Notes: generated by a model not told the origin, from the sequence alone. A DNA stretch of 64,000 nt from Corynebacterium bovis DSM 20582 = CIP 54.80 (GCF_030408615.1 NZ_CP047187.1:1736001-1800000); one strand, 5' to 3'; positions 16,598 to 25,869 are shown, numbered from the stretch's first letter. Program-made: numbers and translations.

Positions 16598-18538
16598 TCA
16601 GTCCCGCAGCGCGCCGTACTCCGCGGCCCGCTCCTGCAGTGACCGGCGGTACTTCTCCAGCGCCATGAGGTCGGCGAAGACGGACGTGTACGCGTCGTGG
16701 TCCGTGTCCGGCCGCATCCGCTGCAGGGACGCCTTCATCTCCGCGATCTCGTTGCCGACCCACCGCTCCTGCAGGCGGGCGAGCACCGCGTCGGCGTAGT
16801 AGGGCAGGCGGTCCGACGGGCAGTGGATGTCCTCCACCGCCAACTCACTGACGACGGCCCGGCCCATGACGTCGTCCACGCCGGAACTCACGGCGTCGAT
16901 CCACTCCACCCCACCGGACGCGGCGGCGCACCCTCCCGCCTCCGCGACCGCGCGGGCGACCGCGACGTACGTGGGGTGGCTGAAGCCCTCCGGGGGCAGG
17001 AGGTCGAACAGCGCCCCGGCGAGCTGCGGCTCCTGGAGGCCGAGCTTAAGGACCTCCCGGGCGGCGGAGAGGTGCTCGTCGGCCGGGTCGGGCCGCTCCA
17101 TCCCCGTCACCGCGTGGAGCCTCGGACGGTCCCCGGCCTCGCGGGCCAGCCGCGCCGCGCCCTTCTTCAGCTCGACCGTCGGCGTCGCGCCGCCGCCCCG
17201 GCGGGCCTCCTCCCGGACCTGGGCGACGAGGTCGTTCGGGTCGGCCCAGCCGATCCAGCCGGCGGCCTGCCGGGCGTACTCGTCGCGGAGGGCGTCGTCC
17301 CGGATCCCGGCGAGCACGGGCACGATGCGGCGCATCGCGTGGACGCGGCCGTCGACACTGTGCGTGTCGTACCCGGCGAGGATCGTGCGGATGACGAACT
17401 CGAACATGGGCACCCGGCGCGCGATGATGTCCCGCACGGCGGCGTCGCCGCGTTCGAGGCGCACGTCGCAGGGGTCCATGCCGTCGGGGGCGACGGAGAC
17501 GTAGGACCGGCCGGCGAACTGCTGGTCGCCGTCGAACGCGCGCATCGCGGCCTTCTGCCCGGCCTCGTCGCCGTCGAAGGTGTAGATGATCTCGCCGCGG
17601 AAGAACTGGTCGTCGAGCATGTACCGGCGGAGGACCTGGAGGTGGTCCGCGCCGAAGGCCGTGCCGCACGCGGCGATGGCGGTGTCGACGCCGGCGGCGT
17701 GCATGGCCATGACGTCGGTGTACCCCTCGACGATGACGGCCTGGTGGCCGGCGGCGATGGCCTTGCGGGCGAGGTCGATGCCGAAGAGCACCTTCGACTT
17801 CTTGTAGAGCATCGTCTCGGAGGTGTTCATGTACTTGCCGAGGGTGTCGTCGTCGAAGAGCTTCCGCGCGCCGAAGCCGATGACGTCCCCGGCGGCGCTG
17901 CGGATCGGCCACATGAGCCGGCGGTGGAAGCGGTCGATGGGCCCGCGGGAGCCCATCTTGCTCAGCCCGGCCTCCTCGAGCTCCTTCGCGGAGAAGCCCT
18001 TGCGGAGCAGGTGCTTGGTCAGCGTGTCCCAGCCGCCCGGGGAGTAGCCGCAGCCGAAGCGTTCGGCGTGGGCGTCGGTGAAGCCCCGGTCGGCGAGGAA
18101 GCGGCGGGCGACCGCGGCGCCCTCGTCGTCGGGGTCCTCGTAGCGTTCCCGGTAGAACTGCTGGGCCGCCTTGTTCGCGGCGATGAGCCGCTGGCGGGTG
18201 CCGGGTTCGACGCGCCGCCCGGGGCCGCCGCCCTCGTAGGTGATGCGGTAGCCGATCCGTTCGGCGCACTGTTCGACGGCCTCCGGGAAGCTCAGGTGCT
18301 CGAGCTTCATGAGGAAGGAGAAGACGTCCCCGCCCTCCCCGGTGGCGAAGCAGTGGAAGTACCCCTTGTTCGGCCGGACGTGGAAGGACGGCGTCTTCTC
18401 GTCCTTGAAGGGGCTCAGGCCCTTGAGCGAGTCCACGCCTCCCGGGGTGAGCTGGACGTAGTCGGCCACGACCTCCTCGATGGGGGTCTGTTCGCGGATC
18501 GCCGCGATGTCGCGTTCCGGGATACGGCCTTTGGGCAT
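16598..18538 (-). CDS. dnaG: DNA primase DnaG, zinc-binding site degenerate
   Basis: A 646-residue primase that makes RNA primers for replication. The N-terminal CHC2 region is recognisable (LSPFKDEKTPSFHVRP, then FHCFATGEGGDVFSF), but the four zinc ligands expected as Cys, His, Cys, Cys are Ser42, Lys45, Cys63 and Thr66; only one is kept. The Toprim domain is intact: VEGYTDVMAMH with the catalytic Glu near 286 and FDGDEAGQKA near 337. A C-terminal helicase-binding region follows. I recall similar loss of zinc ligands in other Corynebacterium primases. The ATG is 6 nt after TATCAT, so it is leaderless. It converges on the YtxH gene. Confidence 0.95.
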   Translation of the reverse strand: MPKGRIPERDIAAIREQTPIEEVVADYVQLTPGGVDSLKGLSPFKDEKTPSFHVRPNKGYFHCFATGEGGDVFSFLMKLEHLSFPEAVEQCAERIGYRITYEGGGPGRRVEPGTRQRLIAANKAAQQFYRERYEDPDDEGAAVARRFLADRGFTDAHAERFGCGYSPGGWDTLTKHLLRKGFSAKELEEAGLSKMGSRGPIDRFHRRLMWPIRSAAGDVIGFGARKLFDDDTLGKYMNTSETMLYKKSKVLFGIDLARKAIAAGHQAVIVEGYTDVMAMHAAGVDTAIAACGTAFGADHLQVLRRYMLDDQFFRGEIIYTFDGDEAGQKAAMRAFDGDQQFAGRSYVSVAPDGMDPCDVRLERGDAAVRDIIARRVPMFEFVIRTILAGYDTHSVDGRVHAMRRIVPVLAGIRDDALRDEYARQAAGWIGWADPNDLVAQVREEARRGGGATPTVELKKGAARLAREAGDRPRLHAVTGMERPDPADEHLSAAREVLKLGLQEPQLAGALFDLLPPEGFSHPTYVAVARAVAEAGGCAAASGGVEWIDAVSSGVDDVMGRAVVSELAVEDIHCPSDRLPYYADAVLARLQERWVGNEIAEMKASLQRMRPDTDHDAYTSVFADLMALEKYRRSLQERAAEYGALRD

Positions 18539-18544
18539 GGGCCC

Positions 18545-18550
18545 ATGATA
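18545..18550 (-). promoter_or_regulatory. -10 box TATCAT of dnaG (leaderless)
   Basis: TATCAT on the minus strand lies 6 nt before the dnaG ATG at 18538. Confidence 0.6.
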
Positions 18551-18613
18551 GCCACCGGGGCAACCCCCGGCGGAGCTCGCCGCCGACGGGCCGGTGTGGT
18601 TCACTGTGTGGTC

Positions 18614-19207
18614 ATGGCAGCAGGTTCACAGGGTCGGGGCCGGGGGTCCCGACGCTCCCGCGCGGTCACGGGGGCGCTCGCCGCGGTGGCGGTCGCCGCT
18701 CTCGGCGCGTTCGGGTACACGGAGGTCACCGGGGACGGCCCCGGGCAGGGGTCGTCACCGTCGTCGCATTCCCCGCAGGGGCAGGGCGGGCGCGGTGACC
18801 GGCCGGGTCAGGACGGCGGGTCCGGAGGGGCCGGAGGGTCCGGTCGGGCCGGGCAGGGTGGCCGGGAGGGTCGGGGACTGTCGGGGACCTGCCCGGTGAC
18901 GACGCTGCCCGGCGAGGCCGACGCCGTCATCGACGAGATCCTCGCGGGCGCGCCGCCCCGCCACCCCGGGGACGACGGGAAGCACTTCGGCAACTACGAG
19001 GGGGCGTTGCCGTCGGAGGCGTCGTCGTACTACCGGGAGTACACCGTGGACACCCCCGGGGCCCGGACGCGGGGCGCGCGCCGGATCGTCGTCGGCGGCG
19101 GGACCCGGACGGACCCGGACGTCTGGTACTACACCGGGGACCACTACGCGAGCTTCTGCGCCATCCCCGACGCCGAGGACCAGGAGGCCCCCGCCCTCCC
19201 CCGGTGA
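18614..19207 (+). CDS. Secreted guanyl-specific ribonuclease (RNase Sa/N1 family)
   Basis: A 197-residue protein: basic N-terminus, hydrophobic signal or anchor (about 17-35), a Gly/Ser-rich linker (about 40-90) and a ribonuclease domain. The domain shows FGNYEGALPSE, Glu142 in YYREYTVDTPGA, Arg residues in TRGARRIV and His177 in DHYASF, equivalent to the Glu-Arg-His set of RNase Sa and barnase. Cys93 and Cys182 match the single disulfide of RNase Sa, consistent with export. No barstar-like inhibitor is seen nearby, as expected if the enzyme folds only outside the cell. It is divergent from dnaG. The role may be nutrient RNA digestion or an antibacterial one. Confidence 0.85.
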   Translation: MAAGSQGRGRGSRRSRAVTGALAAVAVAALGAFGYTEVTGDGPGQGSSPSSHSPQGQGGRGDRPGQDGGSGGAGGSGRAGQGGREGRGLSGTCPVTTLPGEADAVIDEILAGAPPRHPGDDGKHFGNYEGALPSEASSYYREYTVDTPGARTRGARRIVVGGGTRTDPDVWYYTGDHYASFCAIPDAEDQEAPALPR

Positions 19208-19226
19208 GCCGGGGTCACGGGGTCAC

Positions 19227-19286
19227 GGGGTCACGGCCCCGGCGGCGGTCGTGACCGGGATCAGGGGGTCACGGCCCCGGCGGCGG
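19227..19286. repeat. 22-bp direct repeat at the end of the MFS gene
   Basis: Identical 22-bp copies at 19227-19248 and 19265-19286; the second encodes the last residues of the leftward transporter, the first lies just past its stop. GGTCACGG is further repeated between. Confidence 0.88.
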
Positions 19287-20625
19287 CGGTCCGGCCGGCG
19301 TCACCGGCGTCACCCGCCCCGCCCGCGTCACCGTGCCCGCGGCCGGCCCGCGCGTCCCGCACCGAGACGACGGCCAGCCCGACCGCGGCGACGAACGCGA
19401 CCGCCAGGGGCACGACCGCGAGCCGCAGCACGTCCTGGCCGGACAGCCCGAGGCCGAGCAGGATCCCGCCGACGGCCGGGCCGACGATCGACCCGATGCG
19501 CCCGGCGGCCGACGTCCACGCGACGGCCGTCGTCCGCGTGCCCGCCGGGTAGAAGGCGACGGCCGCGACGAGCTGGCCCACCTGGCAGGCGGTGACACCG
19601 ACACCCGCCCCCGCGACGAGGAGCAGGGTGACCGCGGCCGGGACGTGGGCGCTCGCCGCGGCGACCGCCCCGACACCACCGATGACCGGGGCGACGACGA
19701 GCGCCCGCCGGATCCCGGTCCGGGCGACGACCGGGACCATGAGCGCCCCGCCGACGACCCCGCCGAGGCCGAACACCGCCGTGCCCTTCGGCGCCTGCTC
19801 CGGCGTGAAACCGAACGCGAGCAGCAGCGTGGGGATCCAGTACATGAGCGCGTAGACGGCGATGAACACCGCGAAGGAGAACAGCCACAGCAGGAGCGTG
19901 CGGACCCGCAGCCCGCGCTCGAGCATCCGGCCGACCTCCGCCTGCCGGCGGTGCTCCTCGCGGGCGTCCGCGTCGCCGGTCGCCGCGGCCCGCTCGGCCC
20001 CGACCGCCGGGAGCACGGCGGCGATGACGGCGGCGAGGACGAGGGGCAGCAGGCCCGCCACCCAGAACACCCCGGTCGCCCCGACGGTCCGGATCAGCGG
20101 GCCGCCGACCATGCCACCGACGGCCCCACCGGCGATGATGCCGAGGGCCACGCCGGCGGACACCCCGTGGCGACGCTCCTCCCCGGACCGGGCGACCGCC
20201 AGGCCGATCGCGGCGGGCAGCACCGCGCCGAGGCCGAGGCCGGTGAGGAACCGGGTGACGTCGAGGAGGATGCGCAGCTGCGTCGGCAGGACGAGCGCGG
20301 TGAGCACCGTGGCGAGGCCGAACCACGCCGTGCCGCCGATGAGCACCGTTCGCTGGCCGACGCGCGCGCTGAGCCGACCGCAGGCGAGGAAGCCGAGGAC
20401 CGCGCCGATGTTCGTCAGGGTCAGCGGGACGGTGAAGTACTGCGGCGCGACGCCCCACTGGTGGGCCAGCGTCGGGATGAGGAACGACATCGCGGCGGAG
20501 TCGAAACCGTCGAGGAGGACGGCGAGCGTCCCCGCGATGACGGCACTCCACGCAATGGACCGGGCGGCGGGAATCAGCGGGGACACCGAATCCGAATTGT
20601 CCGGACGGGGTTTTTTCTCGGTCAT
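19261..20625 (-). CDS. MFS transporter, aromatic acid:H+ symporter (AAHS) type
   Basis: A 454-residue, 12-TM major facilitator. TM1 has LLDGFDSAAMSFLIP (Asp39, Asp42), the DGxD signature of AAHS carriers such as BenK/PcaK; CGRLSARVGQRTVLIGG after TM2 is the MFS loop. The family imports protonated aromatic acids (benzoate, protocatechuate, vanillate and others). GGAGG lies 6-7 nt before the ATG at 20625. The C-terminal tail (GDAGGAGDAGDAG) is low-complexity, encoded by short repeats continuing past the stop. A 16-bp tandem duplication upstream may be an operator. No aromatic ring-cleavage genes are adjacent, so the substrate is open. Confidence 0.85.
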   Translation of the reverse strand: MTEKKPRPDNSDSVSPLIPAARSIAWSAVIAGTLAVLLDGFDSAAMSFLIPTLAHQWGVAPQYFTVPLTLTNIGAVLGFLACGRLSARVGQRTVLIGGTAWFGLATVLTALVLPTQLRILLDVTRFLTGLGLGAVLPAAIGLAVARSGEERRHGVSAGVALGIIAGGAVGGMVGGPLIRTVGATGVFWVAGLLPLVLAAVIAAVLPAVGAERAAATGDADAREEHRRQAEVGRMLERGLRVRTLLLWLFSFAVFIAVYALMYWIPTLLLAFGFTPEQAPKGTAVFGLGGVVGGALMVPVVARTGIRRALVVAPVIGGVGAVAAASAHVPAAVTLLLVAGAGVGVTACQVGQLVAAVAFYPAGTRTTAVAWTSAAGRIGSIVGPAVGGILLGLGLSGQDVLRLAVVPLAVAFVAAVGLAVVSVRDARAGRGHGDAGGAGDAGDAGRTAAAGAVTP

Positions 20626-20677
20626 TGTCGTCCTCCGTGACGGCAGTCGAAAAGAACAGGGCACGACGCCGGTCGGC

Positions 20678-20709
20678 CACGGTGGGGATAAATCACGGTG
20701 GGGATAAAT
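20678..20709. repeat. 16-bp tandem repeat upstream of the MFS gene
   Basis: CACGGTGGGGATAAAT occurs twice in tandem (20678-20693, 20694-20709), 53 bp upstream of the leftward MFS start, in an AT-richer patch. It could be a paired regulator site; no -10/-35 pair is certain. Confidence 0.6.
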
Positions 20710-20836
20710 GACGGAGGCGACGGTGCGGAATTGTACGGAGGGGAAAATTAATGACCCGTCCCCGCGGCGTCAATAGGTCCGTCGCGCCGCAGCCCCCACA
20801 CCCGCTCCCCCCGTGCCCGGCCGGGGGCACCGCCCG

Positions 20837-20931
20837 TCACCCCCGGGCGACGCCGGCCCCGGGCAGCCCGCCCGTCACCCCCGGACGGCGCCGGCCCCGC
20901 GCGCCCCGCCGGTCACCCCCAGGCGACGCTC
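20837..20931. repeat. 38-bp tandem repeat spanning the dgt stop codon
   Basis: TCACCCCC-led units start at 20837, 20875 and 20913, exactly 38 bp apart. TCA at 20913-20915 is the dgt stop (TGA on the minus strand), and the last codons of dgt (about 20916-20931) are echoed in the downstream copies. Confidence 0.85.
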
Positions 20932-22196
20932 ACCCCGGAGATGCCCCGGTCCAGCCGCTCGATCCGCGACTCCGTGAGGGAGGCGACCTGGTCGACGACG
21001 ACCCGCATCCGCGCGGCGTCCGTCTCCGCCTCGAGCCACCACGGCCGGAACAGCGGGTCGAGACTGCCTGGCGCGCCCTCCGCCAGGTACCGGGTGACGC
21101 GGAAGATCCGGTCGCGCTGCCGCTCCTGTTCGGCGAGGTGACGGTCCTCGTCCATGACGTACAGGACGGCGACGGACTTCAGCAGCACCACCTCCGCCTG
21201 CACCGTGTCCGGCACGGCGAGGTCCGCCGCGAACCGGCCGAGCGGCCCGTCCCCGTGGACCGCCCGGGTGCCGCTCACGGCGGCGGTGACGAACCGGCTC
21301 ACGAGTTCGCTCGTCATCGACTTCAGCGCGACGAGGTCACCGAGGCCGCCTCCGAAGTCCGCCGCCCGCGCGACGACGGGCATGGACCGCAGCCGGTCCG
21401 CGGCCTCGAGCAGTTCGGCGGGGTCGCCCCCGAACGCCCGCGCCCCCTTCTCGGCGAGGGCGGCGAGTTCCACGAGGTCCCACAGCACGGCGAGGGTGAC
21501 GCGCCCGGAGAGAATTCCGTCCTCGACGTCGTGGACGGAATAGGCGACGTCGTCCGCCCAGTCCATGACCTGTGCCTCGAGGCACTGCCGTCCGACGGGG
21601 GCGCCCTCCCGGATCCATTCGAGAATGGGGAGGTCCTCGGCGTAGGCCGAGTATTTCCGACGCCGCGTCCCGTCCGCGTCGACGGGTCCCCAGGGGTATT
21701 TACAGGCCGCGTCGAGAGAGGCGCGGGTGAGGTTCAGTCCGCAACTCACCCCGTCCGGACTGACCGTCTTCGGTTCGAGCCGGGTGAGAATTCTCAGTGT
21801 CTGGGCGTTTCCCTCGAATCCGCCGCAGTCGGCCGCGGCGTCGTCGAGGGCGCGCTCACCGTTGTGCCCGTACGGCGGGTGGCCGATGTCGTGGCAGAGG
21901 CCGGCGAGGTCCGCGAGGTCGGCGTCGACGCCGAGGGTCTTGCCGAGCCCGCGGGCGATCTGCGCGACCTCGAGGGAGTGGGTGAGCCGGGTCCGGGGCG
22001 TGTCCCCCTCCCCCGGGCCGACGACCTGGGTCTTGTCCGCGAGCCGGCGGAGCGCGGCGCTGTGGAGCACCCGGGCGCGGTCCCGGTCGAAGTCGTCGCG
22101 GCGGTCGGGGACGGCACCGGCGAGGCCGAGGGTCTTCGGCGTCACCGGCAGGATTCTCGCCGTGTCGTGGGCGGAGTACGTGAACGGGCGTGGCAT
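20913..22196 (-). CDS. dgt: Deoxyguanosinetriphosphate triphosphohydrolase
   Basis: A 427-residue HD-domain enzyme that splits dGTP (or other dNTPs) to the nucleoside and triphosphate. Metal-binding HD residues are H73 ([10 protein letters not shown]), H102-D103 ([14 protein letters not shown]) and the later Asp in [12 protein letters not shown]. Other dgt hallmarks are ADKTQV and [16 protein letters not shown]. The start is ATG 22196 after GAGGACCGAGG. It lies in the dnaG-dgt neighbourhood conserved in corynebacteria and mycobacteria, though here an RNase and an MFS gene are interposed. Its 3' end lies in a 38-bp tandem array. Confidence 0.95.
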   Translation of the reverse strand: MPRPFTYSAHDTARILPVTPKTLGLAGAVPDRRDDFDRDRARVLHSAALRRLADKTQVVGPGEGDTPRTRLTHSLEVAQIARGLGKTLGVDADLADLAGLCHDIGHPPYGHNGERALDDAAADCGGFEGNAQTLRILTRLEPKTVSPDGVSCGLNLTRASLDAACKYPWGPVDADGTRRRKYSAYAEDLPILEWIREGAPVGRQCLEAQVMDWADDVAYSVHDVEDGILSGRVTLAVLWDLVELAALAEKGARAFGGDPAELLEAADRLRSMPVVARAADFGGGLGDLVALKSMTSELVSRFVTAAVSGTRAVHGDGPLGRFAADLAVPDTVQAEVVLLKSVAVLYVMDEDRHLAEQERQRDRIFRVTRYLAEGAPGSLDPLFRPWWLEAETDAARMRVVVDQVASLTESRIERLDRGISGVSVAWG

Positions 22197-22330
22197 CCTC
22201 GGTCCTCGGTCGCGGGAAGGGGTGGGTCAGGGCGGGTCAGGGCTCAGGGGGCTCGGGCGCGGGGGCGGCCGCGGGGGGCGCGGCGCCGGCGCGGGTCAGG
22301 GGCCGCCCCGGTGGTGCACCCGGCCGGCGG

Positions 22331-23017
22331 TCACGGGCCCGTCGCCTCGTCGGCGAGGGCCTTGAGGGCGTCGACGGTGTAGTCGCTGCCGGCCTTGTCC
22401 GTCACCTTGTAGTACAGCAGGCCACCGGTCTCGTGGATGATGCTCGACAGCTGGGCGGACCGGCCCGCCACCGCCGGGCCCTCCCGCGTCGGCGAGGCGT
22501 GGGCCGGGACCCCCTGGTCCCCGACCATCTCGGTCGCGCGGAGGGAGTGGGCGGGGTCGGTCACGACGACGACGCTGCCCCACCCGTTCTCCTTCGCCGC
22601 CGTCCCGAAGGCCTTGGCGGATTCGAGCGTGTCACTGCCGGTCGGCAGCGTCGAGATCGCGTCGCCGGGGATGCCCTTGTCCCGGAGGTACGCGGCCCCG
22701 GCCTCGGCCTCGGTGTAGGAGTCCCCGGCGAGCTTGCCGCCGACCGTGACGATCCGGGGGGCGACGCCCCGCCCGTAGAGGTCGGCGGCGTGGTTGAGCC
22801 GCGCGGCGAACCAGTTCGACGGGCGGCCGTCGTACTGCGCCGCGCCGAGGACGAGGATGGTGTCCGCCGGGGACGTGTCGTCGTCCCGGGCGTGCGCCCA
22901 CACGTGACCGGCCACACCGACGGACACGACGACCGCCAGCAGGACCGTGCCGAAGACGGCGTAGATGATCCCCCGGGCACCGGCACCGACGATCCTGAGC
23001 GCGTTGAGCACAGCCAT
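22331..23017 (-). CDS. YdcF/ElyC-like (DUF218) membrane-anchored protein
   Basis: A 228-residue protein with an N-terminal TM segment (about 15-38) and a DUF218 domain: ILVLGAAQYDGRPS opens the Rossmann-like fold, followed by LNHAADLYGRG, IVTVGGK and VVVTDPAHSLRA. DUF218 members such as ElyC and SanA act in envelope integrity or vancomycin tolerance in other bacteria; the reaction is unknown. The ATG at 23017 follows TATCGT by 7 nt, so it is leaderless. The divergent TPM gene starts only 50 bp away, also leaderless, so their promoters are back to back. Confidence 0.85.
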   Translation of the reverse strand: MAVLNALRIVGAGARGIIYAVFGTVLLAVVVSVGVAGHVWAHARDDDTSPADTILVLGAAQYDGRPSNWFAARLNHAADLYGRGVAPRIVTVGGKLAGDSYTEAEAGAAYLRDKGIPGDAISTLPTGSDTLESAKAFGTAAKENGWGSVVVVTDPAHSLRATEMVGDQGVPAHASPTREGPAVAGRSAQLSSIIHETGGLLYYKVTDKAGSDYTVDALKALADEATGP

Positions 23018-23024
23018 GCCGACC

Positions 23025-23030
23025 ACGATA
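23025..23030 (-). promoter_or_regulatory. -10 box TATCGT of the YdcF-like gene (leaderless)
   Basis: TATCGT on the minus strand ends 7 nt before the ATG at 23017. Confidence 0.55.
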
Positions 23031-23053
23031 CGCAGCGTGGCCCGGACTTCCAC

Positions 23054-23059
23054 TACCCT
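23054..23059 (+). promoter_or_regulatory. -10 box TACCCT of the TPM gene (leaderless)
   Basis: TACCCT ends 7 nt before ATG 23067, back to back with the divergent box at 23025-23030. Confidence 0.5.
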
Positions 23060-23066
23060 TGTGCCC

Positions 23067-25220
23067 ATGTCCCTGCATTTCCACACACACTCCGGAACCG
23101 CGCACGTCACCACGGGTGAACACGGTTCCCTCCCGGCGCGCCGGCGCGCCGCCCGGGACACCGCCGGGACGGCGGGACGGTCCCTGCCCGCACGGCTCGC
23201 CGCCGTCGGGCTCACGGGGGCGGCGCTCGCCGCCGCGGCCGTCGTCGGCACCGGACTCGCCGGCACCCCGGACGGCGGGCCCGGTGGGCTGTTCCCCACC
23301 CCGGCCGCGTCCGCCGCACCGGCGGCGACCACCGCGGTGCGGGCGTCGTCGATCACCCTCGACCGGCAGCTCATCGACACCGCCGGGGTCCTCGACGGCG
23401 CGGACACGGCGTCGATCACGGACAAGCTCCGGTCCGGGATCAAGGAGACGGGCACGAAGCTCTACCTCGTCTTCGTCCCGTCCGTGGACGGGGACCCGAA
23501 GGCCTTCGCGCAGGAGCTGCGCCGGCAGGACCCGTCGGACAACACGGCCGTGGTCGTCGTCGACGTCGCCCACCGGCAGATCAACGGTGACATCGGCCGC
23601 GGCGTGAAGAACTCCTTCGCCTCCGACGTCAAGAAGGCGATGAAGGACAAGCTCGCCGACGACGACTGGGCCGGCGCGGCGGAGGCCGCGGCGGACGTCG
23701 CCGCGGACACGACGCCGGCGTCGACGTACGTGTGGATGGGGGCCGCCGGCGTCGCGGTCGTCGGTGGCGGCGGCGGGGCCCTGCTGTGGTCGCGCCGTCG
23801 CCGCCGCCGGGACGAGGAGCGGCAGCTGGAGGCCGCGCGGTCGATCGCCCCGGGCTCCACGCCGGACCTCGCCCGGCAGCCCACGCCCGTGCTGCGGCAG
23901 CTCGCGCAGGAGGAGCTGCAGTCGACCGACGAGTCGATCCGCAAGGGCGCCCGCGAGTACGAGGTCGCCCGGGGCGAGTTCGGCGACGACCGGACCCGCC
24001 GTCTCCGCCAGGCGCTGGAGAACTCCCGGTCCACGCTCAACCGCGCCTACGGGGTCAACGAGCGCCTCCGCTCCGGTCTCGCCTCCGGGGAGGACGAGGA
24101 GCGCGCGATGCTCATCGACATCGTCTCCTCCTGCGGGTTGGCCGACGACGAGCTCAACGGCCGGGCCGCCGAGTTCGCGGACCTGCGCCGCAAGCTCATC
24201 GACGCGCCGGACCTCCTCGACCGCACCCGGCAGGCGACGGTCGACCTGCGCGCCCGGATCCCCGCGGCCCGGCGCACGCTCGACCAGCTCAGCGGGCGGG
24301 TCGACGCCGCGCTGCTCACGTCCGTCGCGGACAACCCCGACCTCGCGGAGTCCGCGCTCGACGAGGCGGACCGGGTCCTCGACCGGGGCCGCGAGCTCGC
24401 GTCCCGCCCCGCCGGACAGCAGGGCGGGCTCATCGACGCCCTCGGCGCGGCCCGGATGGCGTGCGACCAGGCGGAGAGCCTGCTCACCGCCGTCGAGCGG
24501 GCCGAGGAGCGGCTCACGGAGGCCCGGACGAACCTCTCCTCCCTCATCGCGGAGGTCGACGACGAGATCGCGGAGGCCGACCGGCTGGCCGCCGGGCAGG
24601 CGGACATCGACCGGGCGGCACTGCGCACGGCCGTCGACCGAGCCCGGACCGCACTCGACGCCGCCCGGGGGCGCGGGGACTCCGACCCGCTCGGCACGTA
24701 CTCCGACCTGCTCGAGGCCGACGGTGAGCTGGACATCCGGCTCGACGAGGCCCGGGGCGTCGTCAGCGACTACCGCCACACCGTCGAGCTCGTCGACCGC
24801 ACGGCCATGCAGGCCGAACAGCAGCTCACCGCGGTGGAGGACACGATCCACACCCGGGGCTCCATCATCGGCGTGGACGCCCGGACCGCGGCGGAGTCCA
24901 CGCGGCAGGCCCTCGACGAGGCGACGCGGCTGCGCGACCCCCGCCCGCGGGACGCCTTCGTCCTCGCGCAGCGGGCCAGCGGCCTCGCCCGGGAGGCGGC
25001 GACGCTCGCCCAGCGGGACATCGAGGACTTCACCCGCCGGAACTCCCACCGTGGTGGTGGCGGGGGCGGCGACATCGTCACCGGCCTCGTGCTCGGGTCA
25101 CTGCTCAGCGGCCACGGCGGCTGGGGCGGTGGCTTCAGCGGCGGCGGGTTCGGCGGCGGTGGGGGCGGCGACTTCGGCGGCGGCGGGTTCGGCGACTTCG
25201 GCGGCGGCGACAGCTTCTAG
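23067..25220 (+). CDS. TPM-domain membrane protein with Gly-rich tail
   Basis: A 717-residue protein. A hydrophobic signal or anchor (about 44-66) is followed by an extracytoplasmic TPM (YgcG-like) domain (about 97-225) with LIDTAGVLDGADTASI and VVVDVAHRQINGDIG, then a TM segment (about 245-265) and a long, largely helical, charged region (about 270-650) likely to be coiled coil. The tail (about 660-717) is almost pure Gly/Phe/Asp and ends GGGDSF, as in many TPM proteins. The function is unknown; TPM domains may act as phosphatase-like modules. The position beside dgt and dnaG matches Rv2345 of M. tuberculosis (from memory). The start is leaderless. Confidence 0.88.
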   Translation: MSLHFHTHSGTAHVTTGEHGSLPARRRAARDTAGTAGRSLPARLAAVGLTGAALAAAAVVGTGLAGTPDGGPGGLFPTPAASAAPAATTAVRASSITLDRQLIDTAGVLDGADTASITDKLRSGIKETGTKLYLVFVPSVDGDPKAFAQELRRQDPSDNTAVVVVDVAHRQINGDIGRGVKNSFASDVKKAMKDKLADDDWAGAAEAAADVAADTTPASTYVWMGAAGVAVVGGGGGALLWSRRRRRRDEERQLEAARSIAPGSTPDLARQPTPVLRQLAQEELQSTDESIRKGAREYEVARGEFGDDRTRRLRQALENSRSTLNRAYGVNERLRSGLASGEDEERAMLIDIVSSCGLADDELNGRAAEFADLRRKLIDAPDLLDRTRQATVDLRARIPAARRTLDQLSGRVDAALLTSVADNPDLAESALDEADRVLDRGRELASRPAGQQGGLIDALGAARMACDQAESLLTAVERAEERLTEARTNLSSLIAEVDDEIAEADRLAAGQADIDRAALRTAVDRARTALDAARGRGDSDPLGTYSDLLEADGELDIRLDEARGVVSDYRHTVELVDRTAMQAEQQLTAVEDTIHTRGSIIGVDARTAAESTRQALDEATRLRDPRPRDAFVLAQRASGLAREAATLAQRDIEDFTRRNSHRGGGGGGDIVTGLVLGSLLSGHGGWGGGFSGGGFGGGGGGDFGGGGFGDFGGGDSF

Positions 25221-25326
25221 GTCCGACGCCCCCCTCCGCGCCCGCGCCCGGCGCGGGCGCGGTGCCGGTCGGGCGCCTCTGCCGGGGCCGGACCCCCACC
25301 CCGCGGGCGCCCCGCGCCCGGGGCGG

Positions 25327-25869
25327 CTAGAGCAGCCCCATGAACACGGCGATCATGAACGGCACGAGGATGATGAGCCCGACCGTCCACGCCAACGTGC
25401 CGTTGAGCACCCGCGTCTCCATGCACCGCCGGGCGACCCAGCTGAGGAACACCTGGACGTCGAGCGGCAGGGCCTCCCCCGGCCCCTCGAACTGCACGTG
25501 CAGGTTCTTCAGGCCCCGGTTCTCGCTGGTGAACTGGCCGGCCTTCACCCCGTCGATGTCGAGGACGAACTGGCGGCGGGACTCCGCCTCGACGGTGACC
25601 GTGTGCCGGTCCGCCACGCACCGGACGGTGCGGGAGCGGGCGAAGGTCGCGGCGTCACCGGTCGCGGTGAACGTGCCGGACATCGTCGCGGCGGACGCCT
25701 CCGGCCCCTTGTCCGCGGTGAGGGACCACGTGTCGCCGCCGAAGCGGATCGTCGAGACCCCCCTCTCCTCCGAGTACTCCGCGACCCGGTCCATGTCCGT
25801 GGTCGGCCCGGCGTAGATCGGGAAGGTGTGTCCGTCATCGGGCAGGGCCCAACGGATGTCGGTGTTCAC
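25327..25869 (-). CDS. Hypothetical protein with C-terminal TM anchor
   Basis: A 180-residue protein not recognised by family. Residues 1-155 are soluble with beta-rich character; a single hydrophobic segment at about 160-180 reaches the C-terminus, so it is probably tail-anchored with the main domain in the cytosol. The GTG at 25869 is preceded by GGAAGGGA. It lies 47 bp downstream of glyS on the same strand and could be co-transcribed. The preceding gap (25221-25326) is GC-rich without a gene. Confidence 0.6.
   Translation of the reverse strand: MNTDIRWALPDDGHTFPIYAGPTTDMDRVAEYSEERGVSTIRFGGDTWSLTADKGPEASAATMSGTFTATGDAATFARSRTVRCVADRHTVTVEAESRRQFVLDIDGVKAGQFTSENRGLKNLHVQFEGPGEALPLDVQVFLSWVARRCMETRVLNGTLAWTVGLIILVPFMIAVFMGLL

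Noticed and set aside
16697..18613. Long + strand frame opposite dnaG, continuous with the RNase gene
   Set aside because: Only the part from ATG 18614 has a signal sequence and RNase motifs; the rest mirrors DnaG codons.
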